Shown here: in pieces, positions 44,615-53,598 of the stretch
How positions within the stretch are numbered: position 1 is the first letter of the stretch
Layout: each line of letters begins with the position of its first letter
Source of the DNA: Burkholderiales bacterium
GTDB taxonomy: Bacteria > Pseudomonadota > Gammaproteobacteria > Burkholderiales > Burkholderiaceae_C
Length of the DNA stretch: 64,000 nt
Direction of reading: 5' to 3'
Assembly (NCBI GenBank): GCA_016195825.1
Contig: JACPYV010000032.1
Coordinates: 18,145 to 82,144, forward strand
Position numbers and translations under genes: made by a program
Notes under the pieces: generated by a model
The model's database searches: none
Told to the model about the DNA's origin: nothing
What the model saw: the letters and a program-made list of their open reading frames with translations, nothing else

Positions 44615-45295
44615 TCAGCGCTCCTGGCGGTAGGGCTCGTCCTCGGGCACGAAGTCCTGCTCTCGCATCGCATCGGCGATCCAGTCCTCCACAGCGGGGT
44701 GGGCCAGCAGCGCGTCGCGGTAGGCCGCCGCGGCGTCAGACACCGGCAGGCTGAAGCGGCTCAGCCGCACGGCGACCGGCGCGAAGTAGGCGTCCGCCGC
44801 GCTGAAGGCGCCGAACAGAAAGGGCCCGCCGCTGGCCTGGAGCGCATCGCGCCAGGCCGCGTCCAGCCGCTCCACATCGGCGCGCAAGGCCGCGTCCTCG
44901 GCCCACAGCCTGGCGCCGACGTCGGGGAAGAAGATCTCGATGTTCATCGGGCAGACCGTGCGCAGTCGCGTGAAGCCGGCGTGCATCTCTGCGCACAGGC
45001 TGCGTGCGCGGGCGCGGGCCCGGACGTCCCGCGGCCAGATCGGCAGGTCCGGGTGGCGGTCGGCGACGTATTCGGTGATGGCCAACGTCTCCCAGACCGC
45101 GAAGCCGTCGTCCTCAACGATCACCGGCACACGCTTGGTCGGCGTGATGCCGGCGATGACGCGGTGCCACTCGGAGCCGGGCTTGAAGTCAAACTGCAGC
45201 TTGATCTCTTCAAAGGGAATGCCGAAGGCGGCCAGCAGCACGCCGCTGCGCATGGACCAGGACGAGTAGTTCTTGTTGCCGATGTAGAGCTTCAT
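44615..45295 (-). CDS. Glutathione S-transferase family protein
   Basis: 226 residues. N-terminal thioredoxin-like domain with IGNKNYSSWSMRSGVLLAAFGIPF; SSW is the family's usual active-site start, and TKRVPVIVEDDGFAVWETLAI contains the glutathione-binding VP and ET. A helical C-terminal domain follows. YfcF-like or maleylacetoacetate-isomerase-like; substrate unknown. It ends 1 base before the DUF1272 start. Confidence 0.87.
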   Translation of the reverse strand: MKLYIGNKNYSSWSMRSGVLLAAFGIPFEEIKLQFDFKPGSEWHRVIAGITPTKRVPVIVEDDGFAVWETLAITEYVADRHPDLPIWPRDVRARARARSLCAEMHAGFTRLRTVCPMNIEIFFPDVGARLWAEDAALRADVERLDAAWRDALQASGGPFLFGAFSAADAYFAPVAVRLSRFSLPVSDAAAAYRDALLAHPAVEDWIADAMREQDFVPEDEPYRQER

Positions 45296-45367
45296 GGGGG
45301 CTTCCGTGTCGAAGCAACCGAGCGTAGGGGGCCCACGACCGGCGTGGGTTGAGCAATCCGCAAGGGA

Positions 45368-46309
45368 TTAATGCTTGGCGCGCCAGGCGTCCAGCCGCGC
45401 CACGCCCATGCCGGGCGAGAGATAGCCCGGCAGCACGGCCTCCAGCGAGGCCGGATGGATGCCCAATTCCGCCAGGCCTGGCAGCTTGCCGCTCGGCACG
45501 TTGGGCACGCTGAGCGACGCCAGGTTGTCGCGCGACAGCAGCGGCTCGCCGGGCAGGCATTCCATGGCCAGGGCCTGCAGTGCCGCCAGCGGCGCCGGCA
45601 GCGGCAGCACGGGCCGCTCGTGGCCGGCCACGCGCCCGGCCAGCCGCACCAGTTGGCCCAGCGTCAGCTCGCGCGGGCCTGCAATCTCGTAGGTCTGGCC
45701 GACGGTCTCGCGCCTGAGCAGCACTTCGACCAGGGCGCTGGCCAGGTCCTGCACCCAGACCGGCTGCAGCCGCGCGCCGGCGCCGCCCAGCGGCATCAAC
45801 GGGAACAGGTGCTGCAGCCTCGCGAACAGGTTGACGCTGTGGTCGCCCTCGCCAAAGACCAGCGAAGGCCGCAGGATCGTCAGGTCCAGCGCTCCGGTCT
45901 GCGTCGCCACCTGCAGCACGGCCTCGCCGGCCGCCTTGCTGCGTAGGTAGCGCGATGGCGCGTGCTCGGCTACGCCCAACGCGCTGACATGCACGACGCG
46001 CCGCGCCCCGGAGGCGGCGATGCGCCGCGGCAGCTCCGCATGCACATGCTCGAAGGCCGCCGCGCTGCCCTGCAGGATGGCGATGAGATTCACCACTGCG
46101 TCCTGCCCGGCGACCAGCGCCGGCAGGTCGCGGAAGACGTCCGCCTGCACGACGGTCACGCCCGGCAGGCTCTGCACCGCCTGCGCGTGCGCGAGGCGGC
46201 GCGTCGGCACCGTGATGCGCACGCCAGCGCCCAGGCGGCGCGTGAGTTGCTCGCACAGGGCGCGGCCGACGAAGCCGCTGCCGCCCAGGACCAGTACGGA
46301 CAGGCTCAT
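45368..46309 (-). CDS. NAD(P)-binding NDUFA9-like protein
   Basis: 313 residues. Rossmann nucleotide-binding start VLVLGGSGFVGRALCEQL; then QADVFRDLPALVAGQDAVVNL and a short-chain-type core YLRSKAAGEAVL (Tyr/Lys), GEGDHSVNLF and VQDLASAL. It fits the extended-SDR group close to complex-I subunit NDUFA9, often next to Slt in betaproteobacteria. Its ATG overlaps the transglycosylase stop (ATGA). Confidence 0.82.
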   Translation of the reverse strand: MSLSVLVLGGSGFVGRALCEQLTRRLGAGVRITVPTRRLAHAQAVQSLPGVTVVQADVFRDLPALVAGQDAVVNLIAILQGSAAAFEHVHAELPRRIAASGARRVVHVSALGVAEHAPSRYLRSKAAGEAVLQVATQTGALDLTILRPSLVFGEGDHSVNLFARLQHLFPLMPLGGAGARLQPVWVQDLASALVEVLLRRETVGQTYEIAGPRELTLGQLVRLAGRVAGHERPVLPLPAPLAALQALAMECLPGEPLLSRDNLASLSVPNVPSGKLPGLAELGIHPASLEAVLPGYLSPGMGVARLDAWRAKH

Positions 46310-48321
46310 GGCTTGGACTCCCCGGCCGCTGCGGGCGGCACATCGCTGACATCGGCATCGCGGGCGCCGGCCGGGCCCACGCTGCGGCCCAGGCGCTCGC
46401 GCAGCGTGGGTGCTGGCAGGCCCAGCAGTTGCGCGTAGACCGCACCGCCGATCAGCACCTTGCGGACGTAGTCGCGCGTTTCGTTGAAGGGGATGTTCTC
46501 GGCCCAGATGGCGGCGTCGATGACCGGTCCTTCGCGCCAGCGCGCGGGGCGGTTGGGGCCGGCGTTGTACGCCGCCGCGGCCAGCGCCTGGGCGCCCTCG
46601 AAACGGTCCAGCACGATCTTCAAGTAGTTGGCACCGATGCGCAGGTTGAAGTCGCGGTCGTGCATCAGGTCGGGGCTGTAGGCCATGCCCACCTTCTTGG
46701 CCGTCCACTTGGCGGTGGCGGGCATGACCTGCATCAGCCCGGCCGCGCCGACGTGCGAGCGCGCGTCCAGCACGAAGCGCGACTCCTGGCGGATCAGCCC
46801 GTAGACATAGGCCGGGTCCAGCCCGGCCGCCTGGGCCTCGCGCAGCAGCTCAGCGCGGTGTGGTGTCGGGTAGCGCTGCGCGATGTCGATCTCGGTCCGG
46901 GTGCGCTCGCTGGTGTTGATGCAGCGGTCCCACACCTCGCGGTCGCAGGCCTCCTGTGCTGCGGCCAGCAGCGCGCGGTCGTTCATGCCGCGCAGCGAGA
47001 AGTTCCACTCGCGCACGCCTTCATTGCGCAGCCCCAGCGCGATGAGCTGGAGCGCGCGGGCGAGGCCCGGGTGCTGGCGCGCGGTGCGGCGTTCGTCGGC
47101 GGTCAGCGGCGGCGGTGCGGGCGGCAGCGGCGTGGGCAGGGCCAGGTCCTCGGCGGCCAGACGGCCGAAGTAGTTCAGCGGCGTGGCCGCCAGCGTGGCG
47201 AGCTGCGCGCGCGCGGCCGGCGCGTCGCCCTGCTGGCGGGTGGCGCGGGCGCGCCAGTAGACCCAGGACGGGTCGCGCTGCTCGCTGCCGCTCATGCGCT
47301 CGATGGCGGCCAGCGCTGCGGCAGGTGCCTTGGCACGCAGCGCGGCGCGGGCATGCCAGGCCAGTGAGTCGTCGGTCCAGGCCAGGTCGGGGGCCAGCTT
47401 GTTGGCACGGTCGAAGGCGGCCAGGGCATCGTCCTGCAACCGCAGCGCTGACTGGCGGCCGATCTGCACCCACAGCCAGGCCTGCAGCTCGGCGGGCAAC
47501 TTGTTCCACTTGTCGTTCAGCAGGTCGCCGGCTTGGCCAGGGTCGTTGGCGGCCACGCGGGCCAGCGCCAGCGCGGTCAGCTCGGCCTCCGCACGTGGCG
47601 CGCTGCGGGCCTTGCGCGTCAGGTAGCGGCCCGCGTTGTCCTGCAGGTCGGCGAGCCTGTCGTCCAGCAGCTTGGTGGCCAGCAGCGCCACGGCCTGGCG
47701 CGCGGCGCGCGGGCGGCCCTGCTCGGTGGCCAGCCGGGCCTTGGCCCACAGCGTGTCGGGCTTGAACAGGCCAGCCTCGACGAAGGCGCTGGCCAACTGC
47801 TGGCAGCCGTCGTCGCCGTCCTTCTGCGCGAGCCAGGCCGCCCGGGCCGTGTCGGCGGCCACCTTGACGCCCGCCAGGTGGTCGGCCAACAGCGCGTAGC
47901 AGGCCACCTCGCGGTCGTCGCGCATCAGGTAGGCGGCGTGGTCGCGGCGGAAGTTGGCCCAGTCACGGCGGCGGCCCAGCTCCAGCAGCCAGTCGTTGCG
48001 CAGCCTGTCCTCCACGTAGCTGCCGGCGTAGCGCGCGTAGAAAGCGTCCAACTCGGGCTGGCGGGCCTCGGTCAGCCGGGCGTTGAGGTCGAAGTACTCG
48101 ACCCAGCCGGCCAGCGGATGGCTCTGCGCGCGGGCGGCGTCGACGAGCGTCGCCAGGCGCGTGCGGTCGCGCTTGGCCCAGGCCTCGCGGGCTTGCACGG
48201 CCAGGTCGCCGTCCGCCGGGGTCGGTGCGGGCGCGGCCTGGGCGCCCAGCGCCAGCGTCATCAGCAAGGCCAGGGCTGTGCGGCCCACCCGTTCCAGAAC
48301 TCGCCCACCCGTTTCAATCAT
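46306..48321 (-). CDS. slt: Soluble lytic murein transglycosylase (Slt70-like)
   Basis: 671 residues. Signal peptide (about 1–29, GAQAAP), a long helical superhelix (about 40–480) and a C-terminal SLT domain with catalytic Glu513 (LIRQESRFV), SHVGAAGLMQVMPATAKW and YNAGPNRPARW. It cleaves peptidoglycan, forming anhydromuropeptides that AmpG can import; whether it feeds the murQ operon is inference. Divergent from the PEP-CTERM gene with a 140-base gap. Confidence 0.92.
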   Translation of the reverse strand: MIETGGRVLERVGRTALALLMTLALGAQAAPAPTPADGDLAVQAREAWAKRDRTRLATLVDAARAQSHPLAGWVEYFDLNARLTEARQPELDAFYARYAGSYVEDRLRNDWLLELGRRRDWANFRRDHAAYLMRDDREVACYALLADHLAGVKVAADTARAAWLAQKDGDDGCQQLASAFVEAGLFKPDTLWAKARLATEQGRPRAARQAVALLATKLLDDRLADLQDNAGRYLTRKARSAPRAEAELTALALARVAANDPGQAGDLLNDKWNKLPAELQAWLWVQIGRQSALRLQDDALAAFDRANKLAPDLAWTDDSLAWHARAALRAKAPAAALAAIERMSGSEQRDPSWVYWRARATRQQGDAPAARAQLATLAATPLNYFGRLAAEDLALPTPLPPAPPPLTADERRTARQHPGLARALQLIALGLRNEGVREWNFSLRGMNDRALLAAAQEACDREVWDRCINTSERTRTEIDIAQRYPTPHRAELLREAQAAGLDPAYVYGLIRQESRFVLDARSHVGAAGLMQVMPATAKWTAKKVGMAYSPDLMHDRDFNLRIGANYLKIVLDRFEGAQALAAAAYNAGPNRPARWREGPVIDAAIWAENIPFNETRDYVRKVLIGGAVYAQLLGLPAPTLRERLGRSVGPAGARDADVSDVPPAAAGESKP

Positions 48322-48461
48322 GCCGACTGCCTCTACCGATCGGACGAATTTAACCCACGGCCCTGGTCATTCCACGCACAGGGGCGTTCGCCACGTCCTA
48401 GGGCTGGCGATAGCGCAACCATTTCTCTACCCTGAGCCCGCAACCAATCAGGAGCTCGCCG

Positions 48462-49034
48462 ATGAAGATCCCTGCGCCACGCCGGCTTACCGCCGCCACG
48501 GCTCTGTGGCTCAGCCTGGCGGCCCAGGCCGACCCGGCGACCTACCCGACGCCCGGCACGCAGGCGCCGGCCAGCAGCTTTGTCGCGGCATCCAGCGGTC
48601 AACTGACCGCCTTCTACACCGGTGCGGCCGGCGGGCTGACCAACCTGGTCGGCCTGCGCCTGAACGGCGTGGACGGCCCGGTTGGCCTGACCAACCATGG
48701 CAGCGCCTACGGCGACAAATTCGTGCTGGGCCAGGTATCGGCGGGCGACAACCTGGTGTTCTTCATCGCGATCAGTGGCGGCACGGAGCGCTACTACAGC
48801 GATCCTGGCCTGAACGCCGACGGCATCAACCACGCCTGGGCGGCGGCCTATGCCGGCGACGCGCTGGTGCCCGCCGGCACCAATGTGGCCTTCGAAGACT
48901 TGCGCGGCGGCGGTGACCTGAACTACCGCGACCACAGCTTCGTGTTCCAGATCAGCGCGGTGCCCGAGCCGGCCGGCTGGACCCTGCTGCTGGCCGGCAT
49001 GACCGGCCTGGCGCTGCGCCGCCGCGCGCACTGA
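48462..49034 (+). CDS. PEP-CTERM-tagged secreted protein
   Basis: 190 residues; AGGAG before the ATG. A signal peptide (about 1–23), a beta-rich body with repeated Gly/Asp turns (GLRLNGVDGPVGLTNHG, DLNYRDHSFVFQIS) and a classic tail: VPEPAGWTLLLAGMTGLALRRRAH. This is the exosortase-recognised PEP motif, helix and basic end. It would be exported and processed by an exosortase encoded elsewhere. The function of the body is unknown. Confidence 0.82.
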   Translation: MKIPAPRRLTAATALWLSLAAQADPATYPTPGTQAPASSFVAASSGQLTAFYTGAAGGLTNLVGLRLNGVDGPVGLTNHGSAYGDKFVLGQVSAGDNLVFFIAISGGTERYYSDPGLNADGINHAWAAAYAGDALVPAGTNVAFEDLRGGGDLNYRDHSFVFQISAVPEPAGWTLLLAGMTGLALRRRAH

Positions 49035-49070
49035 AGCCCGGCGCCGCCGGCGGCGGCTCGATGAGTTCCA

Positions 49071-49646
49071 ATGGGCACCGCCCTGACGACCCATCGCCCG
49101 ATGCCTGCCGCAGCCCCCCCCGAACGATCCGACCTGCGCCGCAGCCTGCTGACCGATCGCCGCGCCTTCGCGGCGACGCCGGCCTTCCAGGCAGCCCAGC
49201 ATGCGTTGCAGACGGCGCTGCCAGCGCTTCTGGACCAGCTGGAGCCCGAGTTGCTGGGCGTCTATTGGCCGCTGGCTGGCGAGTTCGACCCTGGTGCGCT
49301 GCTCTGGCCGAGCGCGCTGCCATTTGCGCGCCGCGACCCGGCCGAGATGGTGTTCCGGCGTTGGGACGGAGCCGCGCCCGGCGCAAAGGATGACTGCGGC
49401 ATTGCCACGGCCAGCGGCGCCGTGGCCGTGCCCGATGTCGTGCTGGTGCCCTGCGTGGGCTTCACGCGCGAGGGCTTCCGCCTGGGTTATGGCGGCGGCT
49501 ATTTCGACCGCTGGCTGGCTGCCCACCCCGGGGTCACGGCCATCGGTGTGGCATGGTCGGGTGGCGAGACGCATTTCTCCGTCGAGCCGCATGACCGCGC
49601 GCTGACGCTGATCCTGACCGAGCGCGAGCTCATTTCCCCCGACTGA
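49071..49646 (+). CDS. 5-formyltetrahydrofolate cyclo-ligase, copy 1
   Basis: 191 residues. RSDLRRSLLTDRR at the start and the diagnostic LVPCVGFTREGFRLGYGGGYFDRWL near 134–158. It converts 5-formyl-THF to 5,10-methenyl-THF with ATP. Next to slt as in many betaproteobacteria. A second, longer-diverged copy is 4.5 kb to the right; this copy has a shorter N-terminal catalytic Lys/Arg patch, so which copy is the main enzyme is not certain. Confidence 0.88.
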   Translation: MGTALTTHRPMPAAAPPERSDLRRSLLTDRRAFAATPAFQAAQHALQTALPALLDQLEPELLGVYWPLAGEFDPGALLWPSALPFARRDPAEMVFRRWDGAAPGAKDDCGIATASGAVAVPDVVLVPCVGFTREGFRLGYGGGYFDRWLAAHPGVTAIGVAWSGGETHFSVEPHDRALTLILTERELISPD

Positions 49647-49660
49647 GGAGTCCCGGAACG

Positions 49661-51322
49661 ATGCATGACGGCATGACGCTGATCTCGACGCTGGCCGCTG
49701 CCTTCGGCCTGGCCTTGGTGCTGGGCTTGCTGGCGCAATGGGCGCGATTGCCGGCGCTGGTGGGCTATCTGCTGGCCGGCGTGCTGATCGGGCCGCACAC
49801 GCCGGGCTTCGTCGGCGACGTGCACCTGGCGCAGCAGTTGTCGGAGGTGGGCGTCATGCTGCTGATGTTCGGCGTGGGCCTGCATTTCTCGGTCGGTGAC
49901 CTGATGTCCGTCAAAGGCATCGCGTTGCCAGGCGCGCTGGTGCAGATGGCTGCGGCCACGGCGATGGGCGCGGGCCTCGCGCACTGGTGGTGGGGCTGGG
50001 ACCTGGCTGCGTCGCTGGTGTTCGGCCTGGCGCTGTCGGTGGCCAGCACGGTGGTGTTGCTGCGGGCGCTGGAGTCGCGCGAGCTGCTGCACACGGGCAA
50101 CGGGCGCATCGCGGTGGGCTGGCTGGTGGTGGAGGACCTGGCCATGGTGCTGGCTCTGGTGCTGATGCCGGTGCTGGGTGGCAAGGACGAAGCCGGCTCT
50201 GGCGGCAGCTTGGCCCTCACCATCGTCACCACGCTGCTGGCCGTGGCGGCCTTCGTCGCGGTCATGCTGGTGGTCGGCCGGCGTCTGCTGCCGTGGATGC
50301 TGTGGCAGGTCAACCGCACCGGCTCGCGCGAGCTGTTCACGCTGGCCACCGTTGCCGCTGCCGTAGGGCTGGCGGTGGGTGCGGCGGCGCTGTTCGGCGT
50401 CAGCGTCGCGCTCGGGGCCTTCTTCGCCGGCCTGGTGCTGCGTGAGTCGGCTTTCAGCGAGCGCGCGGCCCACGAGAGCTTGCCGCTGCGCGACGCCTTC
50501 GCCGTGCTGTTCTTCGTCGCGGTGGGCATGCTGTTCGACCCGCGCATCCTCATCGAGCAGCCGCTGGCCGTGCTGGCCACGGTGGCTGTCATCCTGGTCG
50601 GCAAGACGCTGGCCGCCGGTGCGCTCGTCCTGCTACTGCGCTACCCGCTGTCCACGGCGCTGACCGTGGCCGTGAGCCTGGCGCAGATCGGCGAGTTCAG
50701 CTTCATCCTGCTGGGCCTGGGGCAGAGCCTTCACCTCGTGCCGGCCGAGGCGACCAGCCTGGTTGTGGCCGGCGCCATCGTGTCCATCGCGCTGAACCCG
50801 CTGCTGTTCTCGTGCGTGGAGCCGGTGCGGCGTTGGGTGCTGGCGCGCTCCGAATGGGCCCGCAAGCTGGAGGCGCGCGATGACCCGCTCGCCGAGTTGC
50901 CGGCCGACACGCCGGCTGCGGCGCTGGCCGGGCAGATCGTGCTGGTGGGCCATGGCACGTTGGGCACGGCCTTGCACGAGGAACTGGGCGCCCGGCCGTT
51001 GGTGGTCATCGACCATGACCGCGACATCGTCGAGAAACTGCGCGCAGCTGGTCAGGCGGCCGTGCTGGGCGAGGACACCGAGGCCATGACGCTGGTGCAG
51101 GCCCACATCGCGCAGGCGGCCTGGCTGGTCATCGCCGTGTCCGACGTGCGCGGCGTGCCGGCCATGCTGGCGCTGGCGCGCCAGCTCAACCCCGGGCTGC
51201 GCTGCGCCGTCGTGGCCCACACCGAGGAAGAGGTGCAATGGCTGGGCGAGGCCGGCGTCAACCATGTGCTGCGTTCGCAGCAAGCGCTGGCCCAGGCGCT
51301 GGCACGGGTGGTGGCTGCTTAG
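49661..51322 (+). CDS. CPA2 cation/proton antiporter with TrkA-N domain (YbaL/KefB-like)
   Basis: 553 residues; GAGGAG before the ATG. About 12 helices (VGYLLAGVLIGPHTPGF; VGVMLLMFGVGLHFSV; SVASTVVLLRALESRELL) then a cytosolic NAD-binding TrkA-N domain (about 425–540; VGHGTLGTALHEEL and VVIDHDRDIVEKL). It exchanges K+ or Na+ for protons. Its stop overlaps that of the LysE pseudogene on the other strand. Confidence 0.9.
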   Translation: MHDGMTLISTLAAAFGLALVLGLLAQWARLPALVGYLLAGVLIGPHTPGFVGDVHLAQQLSEVGVMLLMFGVGLHFSVGDLMSVKGIALPGALVQMAAATAMGAGLAHWWWGWDLAASLVFGLALSVASTVVLLRALESRELLHTGNGRIAVGWLVVEDLAMVLALVLMPVLGGKDEAGSGGSLALTIVTTLLAVAAFVAVMLVVGRRLLPWMLWQVNRTGSRELFTLATVAAAVGLAVGAAALFGVSVALGAFFAGLVLRESAFSERAAHESLPLRDAFAVLFFVAVGMLFDPRILIEQPLAVLATVAVILVGKTLAAGALVLLLRYPLSTALTVAVSLAQIGEFSFILLGLGQSLHLVPAEATSLVVAGAIVSIALNPLLFSCVEPVRRWVLARSEWARKLEARDDPLAELPADTPAAALAGQIVLVGHGTLGTALHEELGARPLVVIDHDRDIVEKLRAAGQAAVLGEDTEAMTLVQAHIAQAAWLVIAVSDVRGVPAMLALARQLNPGLRCAVVAHTEEEVQWLGEAGVNHVLRSQQALAQALARVVAA

Positions 51323-51793
51323 GTCTTCTGCCTGGCGCCACCCCAAGCCGCGTACAGCCCCAGCGCGAAGTAGACGAGCGCCGACACCCAGCGCCCGCGG
51401 CCGGCCGCGCCGCGCAGCAGCGGCTTCATCCAGCCGGCCAGCAGCGCGTAGCCGCTGTCCGTCACGGCGGCGATGGCGACGAACAGGATGCTGAGCGTCG
51501 GGCTGGCGCAGCGCTTGGATGCCCAGCCAGACCAGGTAGGCCGCGCCGGCCCAGCGCACGACGGTGAAGGCCAGTGATGACGCGGCGAACAGCGCCGCCA
51601 GGCCGACGGAGGCCCCGACCGCGTTGGTCAGGTTGCCCAGCGCCACGCCGGCCACCGAGGCCAGGCCCGCCGCGCGCCCCTGGGCCAGCGTGCGGGTGAC
51701 GATAAAGACAACGCCGGGGCCGGGTGTCAGCGCCAGCACCAGCGTGGCGGCCAGGAAGGCGTAGAGCGCGGTGCCGGTGGGGACGAGGGCCAT
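51319..51793 (-). pseudogene. LysE-type exporter with internal deletion and frameshift
   Basis: The first 96 residues are a normal LysE start (MALVPTGTALYAFLAATLVL; TPGPGVVFIVTRTLAQGR; VGLAALFAASSLAF; AYLVWLGIQALR). Around 51500 the frame breaks; the C-terminal helices appear in another frame (SILFVAIAAVTDSGYALLAG; RWVSALVYFALGLYAAWGGA, then stop). About 50 middle residues, including the usual NPK loop segment, are missing. Total 475 bases is not a multiple of three, and an intact gene is about 205 codons. LysE proteins export amino acids; this copy is very probably inactive. Confidence 0.85.
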
Positions 51794-51825
51794 GTCGAAC
51801 TCTCCTGGCGGTGGGCCCGCAAGTG

Positions 51826-52785
51826 TCACACCCCGGCCAGCTGATCCCGCGTGATGGCGGCCTGCTCGCGCACCCAGTCCGCAAAGGCCTTCACCTCGGG
51901 CCGCGAGGCGGCGGCAGGGGCGGGCATGAGCCAGTAGGCGTAGGGGCTGGTGAGCCGGCCTGCGGCGCCGAAGGGTTCCACCAGCTCGGCGCGCTCCAGG
52001 TGCTCGTGGACCAGCGGCAGCCGCGCCAGGGCCACGCCCTGGCCGGCCAGGGCGGCCTGGATTTGCTGGTAGGTGAAGTTGAAATACATCCAGCGCAGCG
52101 GCTGCAGATCGGGCTCGTGCTGGCGGGTCAGCCAGTGCCGCCAGGACAGGAATTCGGCGCTGGGCCGGGCGTCGTCCTCCTCAGTCAGCGCGTGGGCGGC
52201 CAGGTCGCCCGGTCGGCGCAGCACCGGCAGACGACCGCTGCGCGAGCCCTCCGCGTACCAGGGGCTGACCACGGGCGACACGGTCTCCTCGAACATCAGT
52301 TCGCCTGCGACCTTGATGCCCGCGCCGGCGATGTAGCGCAGCGCCAGGTCGTGCTCGCCATCCTCCAGGTCTGCCAGGCCATCGGCGGCCGACACGCGGA
52401 TGTCGATGTCCGGGTGGTGCTTCTGGAAATCGCACAGCCGCGGGATCAGCCACAGCGAGGCGAACGAGGCGAATGTAGTTACGTTGACGACGCGCCGGCC
52501 CCGGGTGCGGCGGATCTGGCGCACGGTCTGGTCCAGCCGGGACAGCACGGCCACCGCGGTGGGCAGCAGCACGGCGCCTTCGCTGGACAGCTCGACCTTG
52601 CGCGTGCCGCGAAGGAACAGCACGCAGCCGATCTCTTCCTCCAGCGACTGGATCTGGCGGCTGATGGCCGACTGCGTCAGGCTCAGCTCGTCTGCCGCGG
52701 CACGGAAGGACAGCAGCCGGGCGACGGCCTCGAAGGCGCGCAGCGGGCCGATGGACAAGGGCCTCTGGCGTAACGGCTGATTCAT
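51826..52785 (-). CDS. LysR-family regulator (GcvA-like)
   Basis: 319 residues. N-terminal helix-turn-helix (RAFEAVARLLSFRAAADELSLTQSAISRQIQSLE, residues about 16–49) then a substrate-binding domain (VNVTTFASFASLWLIPRL; DLALRYIAG; GVALARLPLVHEHL). The GcvA-like group. It diverges from a DUF2917 gene, a pairing frequent in Burkholderiales; DUF2917 is the likely target. Whether the lysE pseudogene was once a target is unclear. Confidence 0.9.
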   Translation of the reverse strand: MNQPLRQRPLSIGPLRAFEAVARLLSFRAAADELSLTQSAISRQIQSLEEEIGCVLFLRGTRKVELSSEGAVLLPTAVAVLSRLDQTVRQIRRTRGRRVVNVTTFASFASLWLIPRLCDFQKHHPDIDIRVSAADGLADLEDGEHDLALRYIAGAGIKVAGELMFEETVSPVVSPWYAEGSRSGRLPVLRRPGDLAAHALTEEDDARPSAEFLSWRHWLTRQHEPDLQPLRWMYFNFTYQQIQAALAGQGVALARLPLVHEHLERAELVEPFGAAGRLTSPYAYWLMPAPAAASRPEVKAFADWVREQAAITRDQLAGV

Positions 52786-52875
52786 GCGTGGATGGTATCA
52801 ATCCCTGCGGCGCAATCATTGGACCGCTCTGGGTGATCTAAGCAGAATCCCTGACATCAACCCAGGAGGCTCACC

Positions 52876-53172
52876 ATGAGCAACGCGCAATCTGTATGGC
52901 ATCTGGACGGTGGCCGGGCCATGACCCTGGCCGGTGGCGCCGAGGCCCGTCACCTGGCGGTGGCCCGCGGCCGTGTCTGGCTGACGCTGTCCGGCACGGC
53001 GACCGAGCCGGCGGAAGACAAGTGGCTGGAGGCCGGCGAGGCGCTGGCGCTGGCCCCGGGTCAGACGGCGGTGCTGGAAGGCTGGCCGGCCGCCGACTTC
53101 GAGTTGCTGGTGCCGCCCACGTCAGCCCCGTCCAGCCGCGGTTTTCTTGGCCGCCGGTTTTTTGGCGGCTGA
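52876..53172 (+). CDS. DUF2917 protein
   Basis: 98 residues; AGGAGG before the ATG. DUF2917 fits ARHLAVARGRVWLTLSG and DKWLEAGEALALAPGQTAVLEGW. It is a small cupin-like beta fold of unknown function, beside its LysR regulator. The last 51 bases overlap the TfoX-like gene on the other strand. Confidence 0.82.
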   Translation: MSNAQSVWHLDGGRAMTLAGGAEARHLAVARGRVWLTLSGTATEPAEDKWLEAGEALALAPGQTAVLEGWPAADFELLVPPTSAPSSRGFLGRRFFGG

Positions 53173-53574
53173 TTTCTCGGGCGCTGACCGGGTCGCCCGC
53201 TTCGCGACAGGGGCTGATTTCTTGCGGGCCGCCGGCTTGGCGGCCTTGGTATTGGCCGCGCGCAAGGCGGCCTCGAACGCCAGCCGCGCCCAGGGCCGCA
53301 TCAGCGGCGGCGACTCCAGCGCCTCCTCGGGCGGCTGGTAGTAGCTCATGACCTGGCGCTCCCCGGTCTTGGTCGCGTAGCTGAAGGGCGAGCAGCCGGC
53401 CGCGACGAAGCGCTCGCGGCTGAGATCGTCGGTCTTCAGGTAGAGCTGGTTCTGAATGACCAGGGCCATGAACAAGCCGTCCACGTAGATGCCGTGGCCG
53501 CCGAACATGCGGCGCGGCCGCACCGGCCCCAGGGGCTGCAGCAGTTCGACGCAGAGCTCGATGAAGGCATCCAT
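53122..53574 (-). CDS. TfoX N-terminal-domain protein with basic Ala/Lys tail
   Basis: 150 residues starting MDAFIELCVELLQPLG. The TfoX/Sxy N-terminal domain runs to about 103 (RRMFGGHGIYVDGLFMALV; YLKTDDLSRERF; MSYYQPPEEALE). The rest is a histone-H1-like stretch rich in Ala, Lys and Pro (KPAARKKSAPVAKRATR; AAKKPAAKKTAAGRG) suited to bind nucleic acid. TfoX relatives modulate competence; this short form lacks the C-terminal TfoX domain. A divergent start lies 24 bases from the next gene. Confidence 0.82.
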   Translation of the reverse strand: MDAFIELCVELLQPLGPVRPRRMFGGHGIYVDGLFMALVIQNQLYLKTDDLSRERFVAAGCSPFSYATKTGERQVMSYYQPPEEALESPPLMRPWARLAFEAALRAANTKAAKPAARKKSAPVAKRATRSAPEKSAAKKPAAKKTAAGRG

Positions 53575-53598
53575 GCGCGGAATGTAAGCTCGCGACCC

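Noticed and set aside
48395..48420. Possible sigma-54 site upstream of the PEP-CTERM gene (TGGCGATAGCGC)
   Set aside because: Lacks the TTGC-type -12 box and the conserved spacing.
51319..51793. Intact LysE gene reading through on the minus strand
   Set aside because: The continuing frame loses all LysE similarity after about residue 96 and runs into the antiporter's opposite strand; the true C-terminus is in another frame.
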